DNA of 64,000 nucleotides from Omphiscola glabra. Lineage: Eukaryota > Mollusca > Gastropoda > Lymnaeidae. Below are positions 23,001 to 31,830 of this stretch, piece after piece. The stretch lies in contig OZ024809.1 of the NCBI GenBank assembly GCA_964017045.1, positions 11,414,307 to 11,478,306 on the forward strand, in the 5' to 3' direction. The notes beneath the pieces are model-generated. The model saw nothing but the letters and a program-made list of their open reading frames with translations, made no database searches and was not told where the DNA came from. Position numbers and translations under genes: made by a program. Each line of letters begins with the position of its first letter. Position 1 is the first letter of the stretch.

Positions 23001-24275
23001 GTCACCATATCAAGTTGCCCCCAGGATAGAGGGCCACCATATCAGGTTGCCCCCAGAATAGGGTGTCACCATATCAGGTCTTCCCCAGAATATCGTGTCA
23101 CCATATCAGGCTGTCCCAGAATAGGGTGTCACCATATCAGGTTCTCCCCAGAATAGGGTGTCACTATATCAGGTTCTCCCCAGACTAGGGTGTCACCATA
23201 TCAGGCTCTCCCCAGAATAGGGTTTTACAATATCCGGTAATCCATAGAATAGCGGGTCACCAGACAAAGTAGATTGCCATCAGAATAGATAACAAACAGA
23301 ACAGGCTGCAAACTAAGCAGGGTGCCGCCAGAGCAGGGGCGCCGAGAATCTCGATTTTTTTTTTTAAGGCCTACACTTATTTCTCACGATCTATGTGTGT
23401 GTGTGTGTGCGTGTGTGTCTTCTTCATGTGAGTGAAACTTTTAAAAACTGAATTTGACAAAGAACTCTGCCATGGAGTTATATGCTCTCTGCTCTTGTGA
23501 TTTTTTCAACTGAAAGTGATGAGAAGAATGTTGGTTTTGATGAAGTGATTGACATGTTAGCATCTTTAAAGACCATGAAAGTTAAGTTTGAAATTTCAAT
23601 ATGTAATGTTACAGTAAAAATACATTTGTTGCGTTTTTAAAGAAATGGTCGTTACCATACCTCAAATTCTATGTTTACTTCAAATGTCTTTTGTTGATTT
23701 GGTAAGTAATTGTCTAAATAATACTTTTTGCGGTATTGCATTAATTACTTTGTTTTGGTTTTGTGGGAGGGGGGTTGGGGGAGTAAAGTAAGGGAGCGGG
23801 TAACACCATGAGTTTAACGCGCAAAGGTGTCACCAACTCTTGCATCGCCTCTAGTATTATACTTTTTTGTATTACTTGCACCTGCGTGGACGACTGATAC
23901 GACGAATCCTCTAGAGCCAGGTTTGACTTCGATTTTTGAAACAGAACCTTGAGTATTGCTTTACTTCTCCATTCAGTTTGGCTCTTACTTTTACAAGGAA
24001 TTCTTTCTGCGGACCCTCTAGATTTTGACTCCGTTTTCGCAGCTGTACACCAACAGTAAGCGTTCGTCTTCCATTCATTAAGGAATGCTGAATTTAGATA
24101 CTAGATTACAGATAAATGGTGTGTAAATATACGCAAGAATACTTTTCTTTGAAAGTCAAATAAAAGTTATTTGTCAATTTCAGATAACACTACAAAGTCA
24201 GAATCACCCAGCAGCTTCGGCGAGAAGACCATCATTGGATTGTGTCTCTTGATGATAGCTGCAACTCAGCTATAA
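8042..24275 (+). CDS. Multi-exon gene for a secreted or GPI-anchored protein with four tandem Ig-like cassettes
   Basis: Gene model built from exons 8042-8078, 9729-9919, 10171-10369, 13028-13218, 13546-13744, 14637-14827, 15153-15351, 16428-16618, 16892-17090, 19127-19171, 22119-22169 and 24184-24275. Every junction is AG/GT and every phase fits; joined together they give 1785 nt, or 594 residues. Order: short signal peptide, four copies of a roughly 130-residue Ig-like domain (strand-B Cys in ITC, strand-F signature DSGQYGC, six Cys, sequons NGT and NAT), a Ser/Thr/Pro/Lys stalk from two small exons, and a hydrophobic C-terminus ending in ATQL with no basic residues after it. That tail resembles a GPI-attachment signal. 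Each cassette begins and ends in phase 1, so any number may be spliced in; a one-cassette form would be 204 residues. A role as a cell-surface recognition protein is inferred from the domain type. I cannot name a known gene. Introns are minisatellite-rich. Confidence 0.75.
8243..9140. mobile_element. Roughly 900-bp terminal-inverted-repeat element in intron 1
   Basis: Ends carry ACGATCAAATTTTC and its inverse GAAAATTTGATCGT, with related sequence further in (GATATCACC / GGTGATATC). An inner palindrome pairs GCCGCCATCTTGGTTGCCGC (from 8950) with its inverse near 9001-9020. The duplicate of this intron at 60.3 kb lacks the whole block, so it is probably an insertion. Confidence 0.55.
8735..8850. 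repeat. Tandem array, 23 bp x 5
   Basis: Unit GATAGGGTCAAAACCCTGGT plus TCC, inside the TIR element. Confidence 0.8.
9190..9515. repeat. Tandem array, about 37 bp x 8
   Basis: Units contain AGACAGTTCATCAACGTGTC and GGTATACAATGGCTAGGT. The same family lies at 11740-12140 and as single units before cassettes C and D, so it belongs to the duplicated cassette block. Confidence 0.75.
9729..9919 (+). CDS. Cassette A, first half of Ig-like domain
   Basis: 191-nt exon, phase 1 in and phase 0 out, after a TTTCCCCAG acceptor and before GTAAGA. It carries the B-strand Cys (FTITCDH), a second Cys in PSC, the sequon NGT and the block LEVNKRIVPDGISLLL ending PNEHPDA. Mature residues follow directly on the signal exon. 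It differs from cassettes B and C by Met-Phe-Thr instead of Ser-Phe-Asn before ITC, and so lacks the extra NIT sequon. Confidence 0.8.
10171..10369 (+). CDS. Cassette A, second half of Ig-like domain
   Basis: 199-nt exon, phase 0 in and phase 1 out, between a TTTTGTAG acceptor and a GTAAAG donor. It contains KDCENPNPG, the sequon NAT, VYC, and the Ig F-strand signature DSGQYGC followed by a second SC. The residue after IVK is Asp here and different in each cassette. Cassette A also has Ala-His where B to D have Thr-Asn after GPV. Confidence 0.8.
10470..10815. repeat. Tandem array, about 34 bp x 9
   Basis: Units with GGGACGTAATGAGCACAATG and GACATCTTTGTT. Related copies follow cassettes B (13810-14035) and C (15430-15720). 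Confidence 0.75.
11012..11735. repeat. Array of GAGAGACATAAT-type 10-14 bp units
   Basis: Imperfect short units; the source of several spurious open frames on both strands. Sister arrays lie ahead of cassettes C and D and after cassette D. Confidence 0.85.
11740..12140. repeat. Tandem array, about 37 bp x 10
   Basis: Same family as 9190-9515 (AACTTGTCGGTATACAATG). Confidence 0.8.
12150..12845. repeat. Tandem array, 49 bp x 14
   Basis: Very homogeneous unit containing GGCTAGGTTAAACACTATGG and GACGACCAGTCTGTCTGC; a single unit stands ahead of cassettes A, C and D at the equivalent place. High identity suggests recent expansion before cassette B. Confidence 0.9.
13028..13218 (+). CDS. Cassette B, first half of Ig-like domain
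   Basis: 191-nt exon, phase 1 to 0, acceptor TTTCCCTAG. Nearly identical to the other copies. It has the substitution giving FNITC, a third sequon next to the B-strand Cys, and Ala in place of Pro in NEHADA. Reading through its donor gives VRTFCK and a stop. Confidence 0.8.
13546..13744 (+). CDS. Cassette B, second half of Ig-like domain
   Basis: 199-nt exon, phase 0 to 1. Variable residue after IVK is Gly. The G-strand region is the most altered of the four copies (NFAGVYNVVVRKG), while DSGQYGC and the other Cys residues are intact. Confidence 0.8.
14205..14395. repeat. GAGACATAAT-type array before cassette C
   Basis: Short-unit array equivalent to 11012-11735 within the duplicated cassette block. 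Confidence 0.8.
14637..14827 (+). CDS. Cassette C, first half of Ig-like domain
   Basis: 191-nt exon, phase 1 to 0, acceptor TTTCCCCAG. Has FNITC like cassette B, and NEHPEA at its end (Asp to Glu). Flanking intron sequence is also close to that of cassette B, which points to recent duplication or conversion. Confidence 0.8.
15153..15351 (+). CDS. Cassette C, second half of Ig-like domain
   Basis: 199-nt exon, phase 0 to 1. Variable residue after IVK is Arg. All cysteines and DSGQYGC are retained and the exon closes with VVVMKG. The acceptor is a T-rich tract ending TTTTTTAG. Confidence 0.8.
15905..16175. repeat. GAGACATAAT-type array before cassette D
   Basis: Short-unit array with an additional AGACATAAAAATAGATGTAA higher-order unit repeated four times. 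Confidence 0.8.
16428..16618 (+). CDS. Cassette D, first half of Ig-like domain
   Basis: 191-nt exon, phase 1 to 0, acceptor TTTCCCTAG. Starts with SGGQNAVEKTT (Asp to Glu and Ser to Asn) and then returns to the cassette A form MFTITC, without the NIT sequon. It therefore looks like a mosaic of the other copies. Confidence 0.8.
16892..17090 (+). CDS. Cassette D, second half of Ig-like domain
   Basis: 199-nt exon, phase 0 to 1. The conserved VYC is VCC here, which adds a seventh cysteine. Variable residue after IVK is Glu. It also has KMSDSGQYGC and CNDGP. An odd Cys count could permit disulfide-linked dimers, or mark relaxed constraint. Confidence 0.78.
17335..18010. repeat. GAGACATAAT-type array after cassette D
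   Basis: Longest of the four sister arrays. No further Ig cassette follows it, which suggests either the end of the expansion or loss of a fifth cassette. Confidence 0.8.
18016..19126. other. Intron sequence between cassette D and stalk exon 1
   Basis: AT-rich. From about 18700 it is similar to 21640-21990 (shared GACATGTCACCA, GTTGAGACAGACAAAAG), marking the stalk-exon duplication. Ends in a long T tract. Confidence 0.5.
19127..19171 (+). CDS. Stalk exon 1 of the Ig-cassette gene
   Basis: 45-nt exon, phase 1 to 1, after a 27-base T tract ending CAG and before GTGAGG. Encodes ATSKPATETKASGPS, a Ser/Thr/Pro-rich linker suited to a membrane-proximal stalk. The exon and about 400 bases upstream resemble 21650-22169, so the two stalk exons arose by duplication. 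Confidence 0.6.
19430..19625. repeat. Tandem array, 31 bp x 6
   Basis: Unit GGTGTCACCATGTCCGGTTG plus CCACCAGAATA; related to the arrays at 22640-23260 and 28990-29160. Confidence 0.85.
20055..21338. repeat. Tandem array, 29 bp x about 44
   Basis: Unit GCCAGTTTATGGCTGTGTGA plus TCACCAATT or CAACCAATT variants. Alternation of variants indicates higher-order blocks. It lies in the intron between the two stalk exons. Confidence 0.9.
22119..22169 (+). CDS. Stalk exon 2 of the Ig-cassette gene
   Basis: 51-nt exon, phase 1 to 1, T-rich acceptor and GTGAGG donor. Encodes DTRKTETITFVPTAGPN. Its ending (GPN before Gly) parallels GPS in stalk exon 1, and flanking DNA matches as well. Confidence 0.6.
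22335..22615 (+). mobile_element. Penelope-like 3' end, duplicated copy
   Basis: Shares GTATCTCTAAATAGT..., CACTGCCTGTAATCCT and the ATCAAGAAGGCTG...AAACGTTCATAACTTA motif with 28700-28960; carried along by the segmental duplication. Confidence 0.55.
22640..23260. repeat. Tandem array, 32 bp x about 19
   Basis: Unit GGTGTCACCATATCAGGTTG plus CCCCCAGAATAG. Shorter partner at 28990-29160 in the duplicated segment. Confidence 0.85.
24184..24275 (+). CDS. Terminal exon with hydrophobic C-terminal tail
   Basis: Acceptor TCAATTTCAG, entry phase 1, stop TAA at 24273-24275. Encodes a polar segment with sequon NTT and SPSSFGEK, then TIIGLCLLMIAATQL to the end. Small residues, a short spacer and a terminal hydrophobic stretch with nothing behind it match the layout of a GPI-attachment signal better than a transmembrane helix with a cytoplasmic tail. 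Confidence 0.7.
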
Positions 24276-24473
24276 TGGCACGATCATCTTCTTAGTGGCT
24301 GAACAAATATTTATTTGGATTATAAATAGAAGAATGTTTTGTAGAGTATTTTGCCAAAATTCATTTCGAAGCTTATAAGTTATAAGTTACATGTTATTTA
24401 ACATCGTAGTTTTGTTCAAATTGGATTGTGTTTTATTGGTTAATAACTTTACAGTTACCTTAATCTCGATGGA

Positions 24474-24652
24474 AACAACAACAACAGTAACACCAGCAAC
24501 AACATCAGCATCACCATCAGCAACAACAGCAAGATCAGCATCACCATCAGCAACAACAGCAGAAACAACATCAGCAACAACATCAGCAACAACAGCAGAA
24601 ACAACATCAGCAACAACAACATCAACACCATCAGCAACAACATCAGCACGAT
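24474..24652. repeat. CAA/CAG/TCA trinucleotide repeat in the 3' UTR
   Basis: Open in several frames because of its period of three (Thr/Ser/Ala-rich when read forward). It lies after the stop codon and is matched by a similar tract at 30285-30365. Confidence 0.8.
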
Positions 24653-24673
24653 GAAGAATGCGCGTATAGACTA

Positions 24674-24679
24674 AATAAA
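24674..24679 (+). terminator. Polyadenylation signal AATAAA
   Basis: Canonical hexamer about 400 bases after the stop of the first terminal exon, just past a trinucleotide-repeat 3' UTR. A T-rich stretch follows. An equivalent hexamer follows the duplicated terminal exon. Confidence 0.55.
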
Positions 24680-25269
24680 GAGTATTTTATTTACCGCAAT
24701 TGAAATATTTGTCAATTTTATTTTTTCTCTTAATTACTCTGTTGATTATTCTTCATTTATATTTCTCAGTTTATTTAATAACTTTTCAAAGACACATTAA
24801 AATATATGAGGAGCCCTGAGACTTGGTTATGTTTCAGTTCGGTAGACAAAAAGTTCCTCTCAAAAGACCGTGTAAAGAAGTTTCATATAACAGCCCCGAC
24901 ACTTTTCCTAGGTGTTTCCTATCGTCTCGTTAAACATATGTGTACATGACGTATAACTTCTTATAAAATTTAAAAGAATGTTTCATTGGACATTACAAGG
25001 AATATCAACATCTGGGTTGAATTGTCTAAAGGATTTCAGATTGGTGAAGCCTAAGACAAAGATTCACTTTATTGTCTATTATATAACCTAAAATGAGACT
25101 CACTTCCTTGTATGTTATATAACCTAAAAGGAGACTCACTTCCTTGTATGTTAAATAACCTAACTTTTCAGTTACACAAATTGAAAAAAAGTAGGCGACA
25201 ACCTCGAGCTAGCGAATGTGTTTTACAAAAAATTTTAACAGCCCCAATAATACTGGACTTACCACATAA

Positions 25270-25700
25270 ATCAAAACTTACTACAAAATCTTGACGTACC
25301 CCATACATCTTGATACATATCCCATAAATCTGGACGTACCTCATAAATCTAAACATACTGCACAAATCTCTTGACTAACACCAAAAATCTGGACTTAACC
25401 CAGAATCTAGACAAGTGGTTCTCAATCTTCCTAATGCCACGACCCTTTAATACAATTCCTCATGTTAAGGCAACCCCCAAACACAAAATTATTTTGTTTG
25501 CTATCTTCATAACTGTAGAGTATCTGTTTTCCGATGGTCTTTCCGATGTGAAAGGATCGTTCGACAGGTTGAGAACCGCTGATTTAGACATACCCCATCA
25601 TTCTGGACGTACCCCATAAATCTGGACGTACACCTTAAATCTGGACTTACCCCCTAAAACTGGACATACAACATAAATCTGAATGTACTCCATAAATTTG
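25270..25700. repeat. Diverged array of CCATAAATCTGGACGTAC units
   Basis: Same family as 6093-6380, more degenerate and interrupted by the hAT-like element at 25413-25581. Confidence 0.7.
25413..25581. mobile_element. Non-autonomous hAT-type element, 169 bp
   Basis: Terminal inverted repeats AAGTGGTTCTCAA and TTGAGAACCGCTG, interior GCCACGACCCTTTAATAC and GTTAAGGCAACCCCC, a consensus seen in small hAT elements of many animals. Flanks ATCTAGAC and ATTTAGAC look like an 8-bp target duplication, but host array units read ATCTGGAC, so that part is not decisive. Confidence 0.6.
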
Positions 25701-25926
25701 ACATATTTAAGACATTTATAATAAAAGACAGATATTTCGCGACATGAATAAAAAGAATTCATAGCTGTCACTTTATTACGTTTGAAATATTTGATGATTT
25801 GCACTAAGTTATTTTATCTATAAGAGTTGCATACTGCTATGGTTTTAAAAAATATAAGATGTCTTAAGATGTGGCTCGTGCAATGAAATAAACAATTCAT
25901 ACCAACCCATTTCTATAAAAATACAT

Positions 25927-26240
25927 CTCGCCACAGCCATTCAGCCGATGCTATTGGCCCGATGCTATTGGCCCGACGCCATCTCACCACAGCCATTCAG
26001 CCGATGTTATTGGCCCGACGCCATCTCACCACAGCCATTCAGCCGATGCTATTGGCCCGACGCCATCTCGCCACAGCCATTCAGCCGATGCTATTGGCCC
26101 GACGCCATCTCGCCACAGCCATTCAGCCGATGCTATTAGCCCGACGCCATCTCGCCACAGCCATTCAGCCTATGCTATTGGCCCGACGCCATCTCGCCAC
26201 AGCCATTCAGCCGATGCTATTGGCCCGACGCCATTTCGCT
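25927..26240. repeat. Tandem array, 42 bp x 7
   Basis: Unit CCGATGCTATTGGCCCGACG plus a 22-base remainder containing CATCTCGCCACAGCC. GC-rich compared with its surroundings; 42 is a multiple of three, so it reads open in two frames. Confidence 0.9.
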
Positions 26241-26550
26241 GACGCCACTTTGCCGACGTTGATAAAGAAATTATTTTAAGAAAAAAAAAAGGTGACAATT
26301 TAAAAATATATTTGAATATAAAAGTGTTGACAATTTAAGAACATTTATCTATGTCAGGGGTCCCAAACTTTCTGCCTGTGGGCTTTTTGAGGCTCGAAAG
26401 ACGATATTTAGCTGCCCGATACCTGACAGTTTATTGTTATTGCTGCCCGGGCATTTTTCACATTCTCATATCTTTAATATGACCCTCCGCGACGGTTTCA
26501 ATCGAATCTCACCGACTAGTCTAATTTTGATTTGTTTTATGTTTGTACAG

Positions 26551-26571
26551 GTTTGGACGTTGATTATAATG
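26551..26571 (+). CDS. Possible 21-nt microexon
   Basis: Between TTTATGTTTGTACAG and GTAAGA lies a 21-nt, phase 1 to 1 segment coding GLDVDYN after the joining base. Phase and signals suit an extra stalk microexon leading to the downstream terminal exon, but so short a match could be chance. Confidence 0.25.
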
Positions 26572-27219
26572 GTAAGAACAGTTTTAAAATCTGACTCAAG
26601 TTTTATTTATAGCATTTTATGATAAAAACGTGGCCAAAGTGCGGTTCTGAGAAAAGTTTTAAAAAGTCAGTTCGTGGATAATGCACAACCATGATTGTGT
26701 AAATCGAAGCAATCTGACACAGTATCAAAGAGTCCCTACTAAAATTGCCGCTAGTGCGTACGAGTGACGTAAATTCCCAGGCTGTCAGCGTGGTCACTTT
26801 CAAAATAGGGTTAGTCAAAAAGACCATTTCTAAGACCAAAAAAATAAAAATATCAAAATTCATTCTCCAAACAATAGCACCTTCCTTCGCATCAATCTAT
26901 CTCCATGTATGTGAATAAAAGTAGGTATGTATGTATGTCCCGTATGCGCACCTACACCGTTAATGCAATTGCAATGAAACTTAGGTGAGTTGCAATTGTC
27001 CACAAGCCCGAACATTTATCTGAGTCATTTTAACTCTTTTAATATATTTAGTTTCGGGCCGTTGTCCCTAAAATCGCTTTTTTTTCCTATTATGAGCTTT
27101 GTAAAAATAATTTCAAACCGTTTACGGTCCTACACCATTCACGCTATTGTGATAAAACTTTAGAAAGTTGTTGAGCGCACGCTGGCAAAGGTTTATCATG
27201 CATTTCTGATGTGAAATGC

Positions 27220-27993
27220 ACGACAAGATATCCAAGAGATTTACTTGCGAAGAATATCACTGGCAGCGACAGATATCCACTCTATCGTCGTCGATCAACT
27301 TAATATGGTGGCAAATCCATCACTTTAGAAGTACGACACAATAATGTTGAAGTCGATATTCGTTGGGTATACAGTATTCACTGTTACTCTCAAAAACTTT
27401 CAAAGCACACATCGATGTCTTGTTTTGCAATTCAGTGAAATCTATCAAGTACATTTGCAAATATGTTAACAAAGGAAGCAATGTGGCAGTTTGTGGAGTG
27501 GAAAACGCAGGCTACTGGATCCTTCGATGAAGTCTACCATTATCAAATTTGACGCTTCATAAATAGCAACAAAGCAGTATGGCGCATTTGATCATTTCCG
27601 ATGAATGAACGCCATCCAACAGTTGTTCATTTGGCAGAGCACTTTTAAAATGGACAGCGCGTGTACTTCACAATAGAAAATGCACGCGTAAGAGTACTGT
27701 CACCTCGGCCAACAGCGTTAACTGAATATTTCTCATTGTACTGGAATGACATTTTTGCAAAGACGCTACTTTACTCTGACGTGTCAACATATTACAGATG
27801 GAATGTATCAGCGAACAAGTTTCAACGTCGCAAACAGGGTAGAGCATTTGAAGAACACCCCAATTTATATTCAACGGATGCATTAGGCCGTCTATACATA
27901 GTTAACCTAAACAATGCAGAATGCTTTTACTTGCGATTATTGTCAATCAAAATACGTGGACAGACATCCTTCCAAGAATTGAGAATTAAGTAA
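27220..27993 (+). pseudogene. Helitron replication-protein fragment
   Basis: Several frames together give the order typical of the Helitron-like N-terminal region: a segment with Val-Val-Asp-Gln, one ending VHLQI and a CN/KGS-like stretch, then an open 110-codon part with WNDIFAKTLLYSDV, KFQRRKQG, LGRLYIVN and AECFYLRLL followed by TSFQELR. Frameshifts and stops in the first half show it is dead. Non-coding DNA from about 26885 may belong to the same element. Confidence 0.7.
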
Positions 27994-28182
27994 ATCAAAT
28001 AAAATATAAGACTACATATACAACATAACCATATAAAGTGATTTAAATAATTGTATTTTTACTGTTCTCACTAAATTCAATTTGACAATGCGGGTCATAC
28101 CTAGCTTAAACCAGATGGCTAACTACGTTGGGCTAAATTCTGATTTTATCATTTAAAAGAATTCCATATTTTTTTTCCACAG

Positions 28183-28222
28183 CTACACCAACTACGATAC
28201 CTGAAACAGCATCTAGTTCACG
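28183..28222 (+). pseudogene. Decayed third copy of the stalk exon
   Basis: After TTTTTTTTCCACAG the sequence reads ATPTTIPETASSS, clearly related to stalk exon 1. One base is missing near the 3' end, the donor has become GTTTCT, and reading through meets TAG. It is probably an inactivated exon that belonged to the second 3' end at 30020-30111. Confidence 0.45.
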
Positions 28223-28261
28223 GTTTCTCAGTTAGTGGACTATTTACTGTAAGAAAAATTG

Positions 28262-28337
28262 CAAAACTCCTCTACATACATAGGAGCCAAAATGATCAAT
28301 ACATGGATAATGGGCCCTTCATATGTAGAAGAAGAAA
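28262..28337 (+). mobile_element. SINE tail fragment
   Basis: GGAGCCAAAATGATCAATAC, GGGCCC and an AGAAGAAGAA tail, just upstream of the Penelope fragment. Confidence 0.5.
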
Positions 28338-28392
28338 TATTATTTTTTTGAAATAGTTACGTAGTTTTCAAGGATTTGTAAATTAATATCAA

Positions 28393-28590
28393 ATGAGTCG
28401 AAATGTGATATATGTGATTGTATGCCGTAGATGGCATTCTAGTTTTATAGGCGAAACTGGGAGAAGATTGGCAGATAGGTTCACAGAACATCTTCGGGGT
28501 ATTGAAAAAGATAAACTTTCCCCAGTCTCTTCACATTTCAACAGGGAGCATCATAATGGTGCTCTAAATTCCACTTTATCTCTAAGTGGA
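28393..28590 (+). pseudogene. Penelope-like element, GIY-YIG endonuclease fragment
   Basis: Encodes NVIYVIVCRR, then IGETGRRLADRFTEHLRGI and PVSSHFN with HHNG, the conserved region of the GIY-YIG domain found at the C-terminus of Penelope-like retroelement proteins. The reverse transcriptase is absent. A matching 3' end (CCTGAAGAAGACTATGAGC with AAACGTT) follows at about 28860. Confidence 0.75.
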
Positions 28591-28989
28591 AAACATATTT
28601 ATTTAGCTTTTCGGCACCATATCTCCATGTGGTATTGGATAAATATTCTCTTACTATGTTTCTCAATTCCCCTGTATTGCTTTCTTTATTTTTTTAAAAT
28701 TCATTAGATTTTATGTCTCCCTAAATAGTTTTGTCCGTTAAGATTGTCTGACTTATTTTTCACTGTAACATTTTTTTATTTTCGTTCACTTCCTGTAATT
28801 CTACTTTTGGAAAAAAAAAAGATCTGCACAGTCTTTAACTGTGCTGTTGTAATTCTATTTGTCCTGAAGAAGACTATGAGCAGAAACGTTCTTATCTTAT
28901 TGTGCAGTCATTTGATTGAAGCTTCAACATACCTTGTGTTACTAGTTCACTCACATAGTTTAAATGCAGCCCTTCAATTGTTATATATT

Positions 28990-29160
28990 AATAAGGTGCC
29001 ACCATATCAGGTTGCCACCAGAATAACGTGTCACCATATCAGTTTTCCACCAGAATAGGGTGTCACCATATCAGGTTGGCCCCAGAATAGGGTGTGACCA
29101 GATCAGGTTCTCCCCAGAATAGGGTGTCACCATATCAGGTAACCTCTAGAATAGCGGGTC
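28990..29160. repeat. Tandem array, 32 bp x 5
   Basis: GGTGTCACCATATCAGGTTG family, the partner of 22640-23260. Confidence 0.8.
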
Positions 29161-30019
29161 ACAAGACAAATTAGATTGCCATCAGAATAGATTACAAACA
29201 GAACAGGCTGCAAAATGAGCAGGGTGCCACCAGAGCCGGGGCGCCGAGAATCTCGCCAAATAATCTCTTTAAGCCTACAATCATTTCTCACGATCTATGT
29301 GTGTTTGTGTGCGTGTGTGTCTTCATGTGAGTGAAACTTTTAAAAACTGAAATTGACAAAGAACTCTGCCATGGAGTTATATGCTCTCTGCTCTTGGGAT
29401 GTTTCAATTGAAAGGGATGAGAAAGTAAAGTTTGAAATTTCAATATGTAATGTTACAGTAAAAAGTAAATTTAGTGCATTAAAAAAAAAATATTACCGTT
29501 ACTCAAATTCTATGTTTTCTTCAAATGTCTCTTGTTGATTTTAGTAAGTAGTTAGAAAAATACTTTTTGAGGTATTTCATGATTTTCGGTGAATGGGGGC
29601 GGCGGAGTTGGGATTCGGGAGTCGAGACAAGGGTGCGGATGACACCATGAGTTTAACGCTAAATGTGTCACCAACCCTTGCGACGCCTCTGGTGAGGCAT
29701 AATTTTTTTTTACTACTTGCACCTGATTGGGCGACTTACATGACGAATCCTGTAGAGTCAGGTTTAACTTCAAATAAAACAGAACTTTGAATATTGCTTT
29801 ACTTCTTCATTCAGTTTGGCTCTTACTTTTACAAGGAATTCTTTCTGGGCATCCTCTAGATTTTGACTCCAATATCGCAGCTGTACACCAATAGTATGCG
29901 TTCGTCTTCCACTCACTACGAAATGATGAATTTAGATTCTAGGTTATAAATAAATGCTGTGTAAATATACGCAAGAATACTTTTATTGAAAGTCAAATAA
30001 AAGTTAATTTTAGTTTCAG

Positions 30020-30111
30020 AATCCAATACTGCGTCAGAAGCGTCCAGCAACTTCGGCGAGATGACCATCATTGGATTGTGTCTCATGATGATAGCTGCAA
30101 CTCAGCTATAA
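30020..30111 (+). CDS. Duplicate terminal exon with hydrophobic tail
   Basis: Acceptor TTAGTTTCAG, entry phase 1, same 92-nt length as 24184-24275. It encodes ESNTASEASSNFGEM followed by TIIGLCLMMIAATQL and TAA. Open frame, acceptor and tail hydrophobicity are all kept. It may be an alternative last exon of the cassette gene or the remains of a duplicated gene whose upstream exons decayed. Confidence 0.5.
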
Positions 30112-30387
30112 TGGCACGATCATCTTCTTAAAGGCTGACCACATATTTATTGGATTAAAAATATAATGTTTGTTACAGTACTTTGCCAAAATTCTTTTCG
30201 AAGCTTATAAATTCCACGTGATTTAACATCAAATACAATCGTGGCCATAACTGTACACTGATCTCAATCTTGATTAAAACAACAAAAGCAAGAACAACAG
30301 CAACGACAACAGCAAAATCAACAGCAAAAACAACAGCAAAAACATCAGTATCAACAACAATAAAATTAAGAATACAGTTAAAGCTAA

Positions 30388-30393
30388 AATAAA
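30388..30393 (+). terminator. Polyadenylation signal AATAAA of the duplicated 3' end
   Basis: Hexamer about 280 bases after the duplicate stop, in the same context as 24674-24679 (CAA/CAG-rich UTR before, ATTATTTTATTTAC after). Confidence 0.45.
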
Positions 30394-30764
30394 GATTATT
30401 TTATTTACAGCAAGTGAAATATTTTTCAAATTTATTTTGTCCGTTTATTATTCTTCATTTATATTTCTCAGTTTATGTAATAATTTTTCAATGTCACATT
30501 AAAATATGTGATTCAATGCGGTAGACATATGTTCTTCTCAAAAGACTGTGTAAAATAGTTTCATATAACTCCCCCAAAACGTTCATTAGGTGAGTCCTAT
30601 AGTCCAGTTAAGCTCCATATTTCTACATGACGTGTACATTTGTTGGGTACGCCAAGATTATAATAAAACTTTAAAAAACAGATATTTGTGACGATACAAG
30701 TAATATCTTAAACTGGGTTTAATTGTGAACCGACCCTTAGACTAAGCCTAATACAATAAGACTC

Positions 30765-30905
30765 ACATTTTTGTATATTATATAACCTAAAATGAGACTC
30801 ACTTTCTTGTATATTATACAACCTAAGATGAGACTCACTTTCTTATATATAATACAACCTAAGATGAGACTCACTTTCTTGTATATTATATAACCTAACT
30901 TTTCC
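30765..30905. repeat. Tandem array, about 33 bp x 4
   Basis: Units with GAGACTCACTTTCTTGTATA and TATAACCTAA; two to three units are present in the partner at 25060-25160. Confidence 0.75.
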
Positions 30906-31830
30906 GTTACGTTACATGTTTTAACAAATTTAGTTTGTTTACAAAGGAATCGTTATAGAAACAGTTCGAAACAATGAACTGCAAAAAAGAAAGTAATGAA
31001 ATACAATAATAATACCACATCTATTTATATGAACAATAAACATTTTAATTTATTCCAGTATGTCACATACGAAATAAAACATCAACTCTATACAAAGTAG
31101 TCTCTATTTACTTACAGTATAATGGTGACAGACAAAGGGCAGGGGCAAATATTGAAACTCCATATCACATATACGAACACACAAGGTATAGTCTCGTAGT
31201 GTCGTAATGTTTAGTCACCAGGTGAAGCTACCAGGTCCAGTATGTAGTAAGGTATCGCTATCTACGTTATAGACTCTTCAGAAAGAAAAATCTTTTTACG
31301 TTGACGTCTATCACGTTAAAAAAACTTGATTTCTAGAATTGATTTTGAACTTTCTTGTGTGTAGGAAAAAATGATAAAAGTTAATCCATTGCGTCGACCC
31401 CAAGGCCAGAGAAAAAGAAAAAGTGGGTTGGTGGTGGGGGGGGGGGGTTAAAAAAGTCACATACAGCGAAGATAACACTCACAATGTCTTAAAAGTCATG
31501 GGGGTGAACAAAAAAAAAAAAATGAAAACTAGAGGTCACCTTTAGATCGTAACACCTTCCGTCTTTGAAAAAATAATGGTTTATTTACCAAATTACCAAA
31601 ATGGCGTTCTTTGTTTCCTCCACATAGTTTACACTAAAATAAATTACTAGATATTGAAAACAATATAAAATTTAAAATTCAGTAATAGTCATTTTATGAA
31701 TAATTTTTTAGAAATACCATTGTGGTCGCCTCTAACATGATTCGTGTCTAAAATATATACTTGTAAGTATCCTTAAAGTATTGGAGACCGCCTTGTTAAA
31801 GAAATCTAATGGGAATATTTTCAGCAAACA
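30906..31830. other. Intergenic DNA between the convergent genes
   Basis: AT-rich with a G-run near 31436 and an A-run near 31510. No gene or recognisable element. Confidence 0.4.

Larger units (their letters stand above)
22335..25165 (+). repeat. Segmental duplication, copy 1
   Basis: Shares an ordered set of blocks with 28695-30905: a Penelope-type 3' end, the 32-bp GGTGTCACCATATCAGG array, a decayed open segment (AMELYALCS), the terminal exon, a CAA/CAG-rich UTR, and a final GAGACTCACTT array. Copy lengths differ mainly because of array copy number. Confidence 0.75.
28695..30905 (+). repeat. Segmental duplication, copy 2
   Basis: Collinear partner of 22335-25165, with the same block order. 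It carries the second terminal exon. The copies are separated by Helitron and Penelope fragments and unrelated arrays. Confidence 0.75.

Noticed and set aside
24391..24654. Thr/Ala/Ser-rich frame resembling a mucin
   Set aside because: It is the trinucleotide-repeat 3' UTR after the stop codon of the Ig-cassette gene.
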